Shown here piece after piece: positions 56,665 through 64,000 of a stretch of DNA of 64,000 nucleotides. Below the pieces are notes generated by a model. It was not told where the DNA came from. It saw only the letters and a list, made by a program, of their open reading frames with translations, and ran no database searches. Origin of the DNA: Aralia elata (Eukaryota; Streptophyta; Magnoliopsida; Apiales; Araliaceae); NCBI GenBank assembly GCA_034770075.1, contig CM068379.1, positions 25,791,506 to 25,855,505 of the forward strand, in the 5' to 3' direction. How positions within the stretch are numbered: the first letter of the stretch is position 1; each line of letters opens with the position of its first letter. Position numbers and translations under genes: made by a program.

Positions 56665-59142
56665 TGTAGGTTATAAACCTTAGGTAGCAGTACCTTAGGC
56701 TATAACCGCAGGGATGAGGATAAGGAATAAACTCAAATAGAGTTTAAGCGTTAAAAGATGAATTTTTGGAAATTTATTATTAAGTAAAGGAAAAGATAAA
56801 TAAGATTCAAAGAAGAATCTTGAAAAGTTATAAAGATAAGAATCTGGAGTTACCTGACTCTGATAATAAAAAAAACGAGTAATGATGAATAGACAAAGTC
56901 TATAAGGCTAAAAGCTTAAAGGATATCATAATATAATATGATTAAAGGGAAAGTAAAAAGATCGTAAAACAAAACGATTATGAGATAGGAAAGAATCGTG
57001 ATATAATACGATTATAAGAAAGATCACAACGTGATCTGATTAAGACATGGAATGATAGATGATCAACCGAATGATTGAAAATGTTAAAGCAGAATTGTTG
57101 TACGAAAGTTGTACTATGAAATTGTACTATGTAAACTCATTAAAGAGTGATTAATGTTGATATACGAATTAAATGAAATTCGTATTGAGCAAAGGGAAAG
57201 TTAGGATTATGTGGGTTTTCAATTGATGACTCATGTTAGTGGCTGAGTTGTACGATTCCTGGTATGGGACTGGAATTGTGCTTGGTTTGAAAATCAGTTA
57301 GCTTCCTATATTAATATAGTGGTTGAGTCGAACAAGTCCTGGTATGGGACGGGATTTGTCCATGGTTTAACAACCGCTCAGCTTCCTATATTGATTAGTG
57401 GTCGAGTTGGTTGGACAACCACTTAGCTTCCTATATTCATAATCATTGAAATATTGGTGTCACGCTATCGATATACGTATGACGAGGAGGTGATTCTTTT
57501 CTCATATTTATATCCGATAGTTAGAGAATATTAAGATTAGGTGCGAGTTCTTTAAACTCATACGTATGGTAAGTTCGTGACTCATAATCGTATGGTGGAA
57601 CCCCTCAGCGAATGGACGATTTTGGTTTGGCTAGGATAAGTTCTAAACCCATATGATTGTGGTAAGTTTCTAAACTCCTAACGTGTGGTATGTTCGATGA
57701 ACTTTACTGGGGTATAGAATGGTTATGGATGAAGAATTGGGGATTTTAGTATAGTAAGCTTTAAGGATGATAGAAATAGATATAATTATTAGGCAATGGA
57801 TCATTAGAAGAATTGAAGTTAATGGTGGAAGCATAGGTATTCCAAATCTTCTAGCTATGCTAGACTTCGAAATTTTTGACATCAAGCTAAATTCGCACTA
57901 ATATACCTTTAAAAATAAAAATAAAATTTTTGTTATCCTCAAAACAGAGTGACGAGTGTGTAGAAGTGGGCTTCAAATCACTAACGCATCGTTACTTGTT
58001 GCGGCATGATAACACCCAAAAATGATTTTTGATTTTGAACTGTTTAAAGAAGAGTCTACGCTATTTGTTTCGGCTAGACAAAATATGATTTAAAATATCA
58101 AAATGTATTTTAAATAGTCATCAATACATCATATAACCTGGTGTAGAATGACAGATGATGGAGCCATCAATGCAGATTAACCGAGTGTTGGATGTGATCA
58201 TAGTATCGTCAACCCACTATGGTATGATGTAGTATGACAAAGTCACAAAATGACGGAATCCTCAACGGGCTGTAAATACAGTGCGGTATCATGACGTCAT
58301 AAAATGATTTTCAGAATTTTAAACCAGTTAAAGGAAAGTCAATGCCAATTAAAAGTGGCTAGATAAATGTTTCGATTGGTGTTCGAATTATTGGTATATG
58401 TCTAAGCTACTTGATTCGGCTAGACAAATGTTGTAATGATTTATTAAATCGACATAAAAGATGTCAAAGTAAATAGCAGACTCAACTGATGTTGACTCAA
58501 GCATATGATACAAGTTGGTATCTGACACAAGTTGGTGTCAATGCAAGAGTCTGACACAAGTTGGTATCAGGTTGATGCAAGTTGGTATCAAATGGATGCA
58601 AGTTGGTATCCGACACAAGTTGGTGTCAGCATTACGTGATACAAGTTGGTATCAAATTGACACAAGTTGGTGTCAAGGTAATGCAATTTGATATTAAACG
58701 AACACAAGTTGGTGTCAGTTGAAATACCGGTTGGGGTATAGTGGATATAAGTTGATATCGAACCAAAATGCGTATAGTCGTTTAAGGATGAAGATAAGAG
58801 GTTTCCTGATCAGATGATAGGGAATACTCTAGTTATGGGATATGAGGAAGTTGACCTTAGAATTGTAAGCTCAAAAGATTTAGTCCGAAGATTATAGGAC
58901 TGTTAGAATAATAAAACAGACACCGGTGATGTTTCACAAAATGAACACTTGTTATATGTCATAAGAAGAATACATAGGTAATAGCAGAAAACTATAAAAT
59001 GAAAAAATAGGTGTACATGGAGATGCATGTTAATATAAATATGTGTATTAATATATGCTATGAAGTGATTAAATTCTAGCATTAATATTGAATGCTTTAA
59101 AATGAAGGATGAGAAAATAATGTATTTTTATTGTACAGAATA
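56665..59142 (+). other. long leader of the truncated element
   Basis: About 2.5 kb without a gene between the primer site and gag. It contains three loose repeats around TTCCTGGTATGGGAC and CTTCCTATATT (57230-57440), then the hairpin array at 58507-58759. Long structured leaders occur in plant chromoviruses. Confidence 0.65.
58507..58759. repeat. array of 16-bp hairpins with covarying arms
   Basis: About 12 copies of a 5-6-5 inverted repeat with loop AAGTTG. Arms change in pairs: GATACAAGTTGGTATC, GACACAAGTTGGTGTC, GATATAAGTTGATATC, and a shifted copy ATACCGGTTGGGGTAT. A few copies have one mismatch or a G-T pair (GATGC...GTATC). Confidence 0.85.
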
Positions 59143-59292
59143 ATGCCGCCAAGGAGAAATCAGCGTAATCAATCCGAGGCAGAGAACGAGAATAGAGACC
59201 AAGCAGATGTTATGCAACAGCTTGTGGGTCGACTAATAGAGGCTATAAATAGAAACCCCATCGGGATAAATAATCCTCCAGCTTTGCCAGTA
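59143..59292 (+). pseudogene. gag N-terminus of the truncated chromovirus-like element
   Basis: ATG at 59143 opens MPPRRNQRNQSEAENENRD, a typical chromovirus gag start (compare MPLRRILRNQG of the element at 30389). After about 50 codons (NPPALPV) it runs into Athila LTR sequence at 59293, so it is a 3'-truncated gene. Confidence 0.75.
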
Positions 59293-60265
59293 ACAAGGAT
59301 TCTATCTACCACTCTGATGAGGAGGCTTATGAGGATATAAATAGGAGATAACACATTGGATAAAGGGACGACACACGGAGATTGAATTTTCAGAGCTGAG
59401 CAAGGAGATTGAAGATTAGGTCAAGCATCGTGAGGAATTCAGATTGGAGGACTAGAGATTACATTGAGTTTTCTTTTAATCTTTTATATCTAATTTGTAA
59501 TTAATTATGATGACTTATTTTGGAATTCTAGTTTTTATTGTCAGTATGAACTAAACTTTTTAGTTAAGGCTACAATTGAACCAGTTATATTTATGAATTA
59601 ACTATCTATTTGATTTTAGTTATTCAATCAATTTGAGTTGTCTATCTTATTTTGTGCTTATTGATTAATTATTTGGCCGATAATTAGCGGAATATCTTAA
59701 GTGAATTCGGGAGATGCAATCTAGGGTCAGAACTGGATGAGATAGCATGTATTCTTAATTATTTGCATGTGTTGAATAAATAGGATTGTGAAGTGAATAG
59801 GGGTATCTCTTTGCTGCATGTAACAATTAGAAATTGAAGCTTAATGAATTTAATCCTTTAGTTTTGCATAAGAATATCGCAGAGTTAATTGGATTAGATA
59901 GATTTATTTGATCACTTGAAAAAGGGCTTATAAATACAATTGAATTTCTGTTAACAACTCTATTGAAGTGAATAATTGGAATGCGTAGATAGATTGGTTT
60001 ATGATATAAATTGGGGATATTGTAGTCTTAATCTCTTTAAATCTGAATTTCAACCTTTGTGATAGTTGCTAGTGTTAGTATAATTTAATTAGTTTAAATC
60101 AATATTCTAAATTGCGATTGTTTAATAGAATAGTCATAATCTAAATTGATAGTTGGAGATATAAAACATAGTAATTCCTGTGGGTTCGACACTCTATCTT
60201 ATCACTTTATTACTTGTTGACCGTGTATACTTGCACGTAATTGTTGATTGTGAAATTTAGCAACA
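59293..60265 (+). repeat. Athila 3' LTR, 5'-truncated
   Basis: Matches about 38552-39525 with a few percent difference, from TAACAAGGATTC to the end GCAACA. The first ~290 bp of the LTR, including the palindrome array, are lost. The TATA box GATATAAATAGG is at about 59333. The flank after 60265 (ATCCC) does not repeat the flank before 38260 (GAGTT), so no TSD is visible. Confidence 0.85.
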
Positions 60266-60505
60266 ATCCCCTTTTTAGTAATCCAACGATTATGAACGAT
60301 TTTAGTTTGTGAGCTATCTAGAATTTAGATCTCATTAGCATGATCACCATCATGGTTCAAAAATCATTGCTCAAAACTATGGGTTTATCAGATTTAATAT
60401 AACAGCACCATGTAGATAATGTAAAATGCCTTTTTGAATTGAATAAGATTACAAAGTATATGCTACATCATATCAAATAAGATTGGTTTGTGTGCATACT
60501 ACTTT
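60266..60505 (-). mobile_element. Copia LTR, U3 end (minus)
   Basis: About 240 bp between the Athila LTR end and a Copia polypurine tract. It should be the start of the LTR whose continuation is at 37241-38259. Confidence 0.6.
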
Positions 60506-60519
60506 CAATCTCCCACTTG
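60506..60519 (-). other. polypurine tract of the minus-strand Copia element
   Basis: CAAGTGGGAGATTG on the minus strand is a typical Copia polypurine tract and marks the 3' LTR boundary near 60507. Confidence 0.7.
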
Positions 60520-61922
60520 CACTAAATCTAATCGTCATGGTATCCAATACCCTTCTTCTCTAAGTGACGATCATCTTGCTGTTTGGATAAAGCTTCAGTA
60601 AATGGAAATGCAATGTTGTTCTTGAGAGTCCACTATCTCTATAGTGACTTTTTCTTCCTTCAATGATTCCTCTAATCAAATGAAAGTGCCGTAACACATG
60701 TTTGAATCCAAGATGAGACTTAGGAACTATTCATAGTTCTGTAATAAACTTTTCATCTAAACAATCAACTTGCAGCTTCATTTACAGCTATATACTTTGT
60801 CTTTGTCACTAAACCAGCAACTCTTTGCTATTTTGGAACCTTTCCAATTCACTGCACCACCAATAAAGGTAACAATTTACCCTAAAGTGGATTTGTTATC
60901 GTCTTGGTCAGTCTGAAAAACTTGAGTCTTTTTAGCCCTCTAGTTTTAATTCAGTCCTACCATGAATCATGATTACATCTTCAATACCGATTAAGTACTT
61001 AAGATGTTTATCACTGTCTTATAGTGATTTTCTCCAGAATATGACTGATCAACATCAAACCTTGTATATTCATTGCATACATGATAATAACTCATGTGAT
61101 CTCTCTTTTATTGGAGATAATTTTAGAGAGATACACTCCATGGCTCATCATCATGAGACCTCTCTTGGAGTTTGCCATGCTAAATGCCTTTAGCATCGAA
61201 TGATTATACGTTCATTGGGTCAAGCCGAACATCCTTTTAAATCTATCTATATAGATTTATATCCCCAATTTATAGGATGCTCCTCCCAAGTTATTCATGG
61301 AGGAATGTTTAGACAATTTTATTTTTAATGATTGTAGCATTGGTGTGTCATTCCTTATCAGTAATATATCAACATATAATACTAGGAATGTCACAGTGCT
61401 CCCACTGACCTTTTTTTACACACTAGGTTCATTCTCGTTTTTTGATAAAATCAAACTCTTTTGATTGTCTCATTAAAATGAATGTTCTATCTTTGAGAAG
61501 CTTGCTACAATCCATAAATGGATCATTGTAGCTTAGAAACACGATTTGCTTCAACCTTTGAAACATATTCCTCTGGTTGTATCATACATACATTCTCCTC
61601 AAGTCTTCATTAAGGAAGGACGTCTCCACACCCATTTGCCAGATTTCGTAATAAGCTGCAATCACAAGCAAAATCCAAATGGACTTGAGCATTACCCGAT
61701 ATTAAGGTTTTATCACAGTCAACTCCTTGACTGTTTTTGAAACCTTTTAAACGGGTTTGGTCTTATAGGTCTCCACCTTGCCATTTGCCCAAGTCTTTTC
61801 TTAAAAGACCCATATACACCCTTTAGGCACTATGCCTTTTGATGGAGTAACCAAGTCTATACTTGGTTCTCATACATGGAGTCCATTTCGGATTTCATGG
61901 CCATTTGCCATTTCTCTGAGTG
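60520..61922 (-). pseudogene. degraded Copia RT and RNase H
   Basis: Many stops and frame changes, but the order is recognisable on the minus strand. SKLQ and the shortened IYGL region lie near 61520. LVLYVDILLI (usual YVDD) is near 61370, followed by NLGGASYKLGI. LKYLIGIEDVIMIHGR is near 60980 and TKYIAVNEAAS-like sequence is near 60790 (RNase H). It is fully inactive. Confidence 0.8.
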
Positions 61923-62616
61923 TCATCTACTCATAGTCTCATCGTATATAACTGGATCATCATCATCTATGATGCGTACCTCATCATCATCCTCTATGAT
62001 GAATCCATACCTATCAGGTATCTTCGGTACTCTTCCAGATTTATGAATAGGTAGTGGTACAGTAGGTTCTTCTACTTGGTCAGGTACCTGACTTTGATCC
62101 GTAATATTTTGTGGTTCTTGAACTTCTTCAAGATATATCTTACTCCCACTAACCCCTTCAAGGATAAACTCCTTTTCCAAGAAGGCAGCGTATTTCGCAA
62201 CAAACACCTTTTGATCAGTAGGATGATAGAAATAATATCCTAAACTTTCTTTAGGATATCCCACAAATCTACACTTATCGGATCTAGTCTTCAGCTTATC
62301 ATGCTCAAACCTTTTGACATAAGCTGGACAACCCCAAGTCTTAACATGCTTAAGCCTAGGTTTCCTCCTTGTCCATATCTCATATGGGGTCTTTGGGACG
62401 GATTTGGTAGGTACCTTGTTAAGTAGGTATGCAGTCGTTTCTAGGGCATAACCCTAGAAGGATATTGGAAGGTCGGTAAAACTATCATGGAACGAACCAT
62501 GTCCAACAATGTTCGATTTCTCCTTTCAGATACACCATTCAACTGTGGCGTCCCTGGTGGATTCCATTGTAAGATTATATCATTTTCTAGGGCATAACCT
62601 TAATACTCTTACCAGT
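61923..62616 (-). pseudogene. Copia integrase C-terminus to RT start
   Basis: 61923-62264 is open (YYFYHPTDQKVFVAKYAAFL, ITDQSQVPDQVEEPTVPLP). 62265-62616 contains NGVSERRNRTLLDMV-type sequence with breaks. It matches 640-1300 in the left copy at high identity and inverted. At the position of the left copy's TAG (648-650) this copy has CAG. Confidence 0.85.
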
Positions 62617-63420
62617 TTACTTCTCTACTTCACCTCTGAATTCTTTGAACTTTTCAAACGATTCAGATTTGTATTTCATTAAATACACATATCCAAATCT
62701 AGAATGATCATCAGTGAAAGTAATAAAATAAGAATACCCTCCTCGTGCATTCGTTGTCATAGGTCCATATACGTCTGTGTGTACCAACGCTAACAACTCT
62801 ATAACTCTTTCTCCTTTTCCACTAAAAGGGGATTTAGTCATCTTACCCATGAGACAAGATTCACAAGTTGGATATGATTCGTAATCAGATAGCTCTAAAA
62901 GCCCATCTTTATACAACTTGGATAATCTTGTTTCGTTAATATGACCGAGTCTACAGTGCCACATAAAGGTATAATTAACATCATCTCTTTTTCTTTTCTT
63001 TGTTTGTTCAATTTGAAGTATATTTTCATGTAAGTCAAGTATGTAAAGTCCATTCAGTAGATTGCCAACACCATATAAAATATTTTTATTATAAATAGAA
63101 CAACTATTGTTCTTTATTATAATATCAAAACCATCCATATCCAATACAGAAATTGAAATAATGTTTCTAATGAGTGTCAGAACATAATAACAATTATTTA
63201 AACTAATGAACTTGCCCGAAGGCAGTGCTAAACAATAAGTCCCTACAGCTAATGCAACAACCTTTGCTCCATTTCCCACTCGTAGGACGACTTCATCCTT
63301 GTTCAACTTTCTACTTTTGCTTAGTCCCTGCATATTATTACATATGTGAGAACTACAGCCGGTATCCAATACCCAAGTAGAATTTTGACTTTCAGAAAAA
63401 TTAATTTCAATCATGAACAA
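62617..63420 (-). pseudogene. Copia protease, GAG-preintegrase and integrase start
   Basis: Open for 267 codons. The protease has WVLDTGCSSHICNNM (63340-63390) with DTG active site. The zinc region has MWHCRLGHIN and CESC. The integrase has ALVHTDVYGPM and GYSYFITFTDDHSRFG. A frame loss near 62617 ends it. It corresponds to the left fragment at 1-640. Confidence 0.92.
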
Positions 63421-63459
63421 AACTAGATTGGAAGTCGAAGCTTCTCCAAGCTTCTTCTG

Positions 63460-64000
63460 CTATTGGTCCGCAAGATACTCCTTGCAGTTCCTCTTCCAAT
63501 GTCCCGGCTTGTTACAATGGTAGCAAATTCCTTTGCTATCAGGATCAGGTTTCTTTTTATCCTTGATTTTTACCTTGCCCTTAGCCTTCTTGTTTTTCTT
63601 CTTTTCAGAAGATACCTTGGGCCTCTTCCTTTTCTTGGAAGAATCATCCACTAGTAAGACTTGGTTCTTGTTGGATGAGAAGTGACCTTCAGCAGTTTTC
63701 AGCATGTTAAGTAACTCAGGCAAGCTGACGTCCAACTTATTCATGTGAAAATTCACAACAAATTGTGAGAAGGTGTCCGGGAGTGACTGCAAGATTAAAT
63801 CTTGACTTAACTCCCCATCCATCATGAACCCAAGCTGTCCAAGTTGTTCAATCAGATTGATCATCTTAAGGACATAAGTCTCAACGGTAGTGTCCTCGGT
63901 CATACGAGATCGGAAGAGCTCCTTAGATATCTGATATCTAGCAGTCCTACTTTGCTCACCATACAACTCTTTGAGGTGCAGCAATATAGTAGGAGCATCC
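63460..64000 (-). pseudogene. Copia gag (C-terminal part; continues past the right edge)
   Basis: A UBN2-type gag helix region (MTEDTTVETYVLKMINLIEQ), a lysine-rich linker (KKRKRPKVSSEKKKNKK) and one zinc knuckle CYHCNKPGHWKRNC (about 63490-63535). A stop at 63460-63462 separates it from the protease although the frame goes on (QKKLGEASTSN), so this is probably a mutation. The element's 5' part lies outside the window. Confidence 0.9.

Larger units (their letters stand above)
50084..59292 (+). mobile_element. truncated chromovirus-like element (LTR, leader, start of gag)
   Basis: LTR 50084-56650 (with a CACTA transposon inside), tRNA-iMet primer site 56653-56664, leader 56665-59142, and the first 50 codons of gag. 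At 59292/59293 it stops abruptly at Athila LTR sequence. The rest of this element and of the Athila body has been deleted. It is inserted in the extra ORF of the Athila element. No right-hand TSD survives. Confidence 0.85.

Noticed and set aside
1..63984. Inverted Copia copies at both ends as arms of one huge inverted repeat or a composite transposon
   Set aside because: The copies differ by deletions and sit in different contexts (one truncated into LTR, the other split by Athila), so they are better explained as two separate insertions of one family.
1..64000. Host genes, tRNA or rRNA genes
   Set aside because: None could be supported. All recognisable coding sequence belongs to mobile elements or to genes carried by them.

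Overview
This window is plant nuclear heterochromatin, most likely from an angiosperm and probably a eudicot. It is about 64 kb of LTR retrotransposons inserted into one another, plus one CACTA DNA transposon, and no ordinary host gene is visible. The evidence is Ty1/Copia and Ty3/Gypsy polyproteins of plant-specific lineages (Tekay-like chromovirus, Tat/Ogre, Athila), LTRs of about 1 to 4 kb, primer sites for plant tRNAs, target-site duplications, and plant mobile domain-like genes.

Layout. 1-2372: Copia pol fragment (+) fused by deletion to LTR sequence. 2373-3170: remnant of another LTR (-). 3290-4470: decayed coiled-coil gene (+), the left part of an old Tat-like element whose other half lies at 34774-37240. 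4628-34768: Tekay-like chromovirus (-), with 3.2-3.3 kb LTRs, TSD AAGGT, tRNA-iMet primer site, polypurine tract, and gag-pol-chromodomain broken by several stops and indels. 9284-27283: Tat/Ogre element (+) inserted in that chromovirus (TSD CTTTT). Its two 2.1-kb LTRs look identical except for one A in a poly-A run, so it is very young. It carries gag-pro, an Ogre-type intron, pol with two RNase H domains, then two genes on the opposite strand and a 35/70/140-bp minisatellite.

34774-37240: other half of the old Tat-like element, with a 46-bp hairpin array, a possible organelle-DNA insert and an integrase remnant (-). 37241-38259: Copia LTR (-), whose element continues at 60266-64000. 38260-60265: Athila element (+), itself holding a solo LTR (44765-47638, TSD ATAGT), an extra plant-transposon-protein ORF (49059-50083), and a truncated chromovirus-like element (50084-59292) whose LTR holds a CACTA transposon (53782-56422, TSD TGT). 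It ends in a 5'-truncated Athila LTR. 60266-64000: Copia LTR piece, decayed RT, integrase, protease and gag on the minus strand.

The most interesting part is 19.5-24.0 kb. Inside the young Tat element, an antisense three-exon gene (plus a probable 5'UTR exon) and a second antisense ORF both look related to plant mobile domain proteins. The putative promoter of the antisense gene has three copies of an 18-bp palindrome spaced 22 bp apart, 13 bp before a TATA-like box. The same module with the same 22-bp spacing precedes the TATA box in the element's own LTR. The older Tat-like remnant shows the same convergent pol/antisense-gene layout. A second theme is that several unrelated elements here carry tandem arrays of short palindromes, and several of these arrays show paired (compensatory) arm changes.
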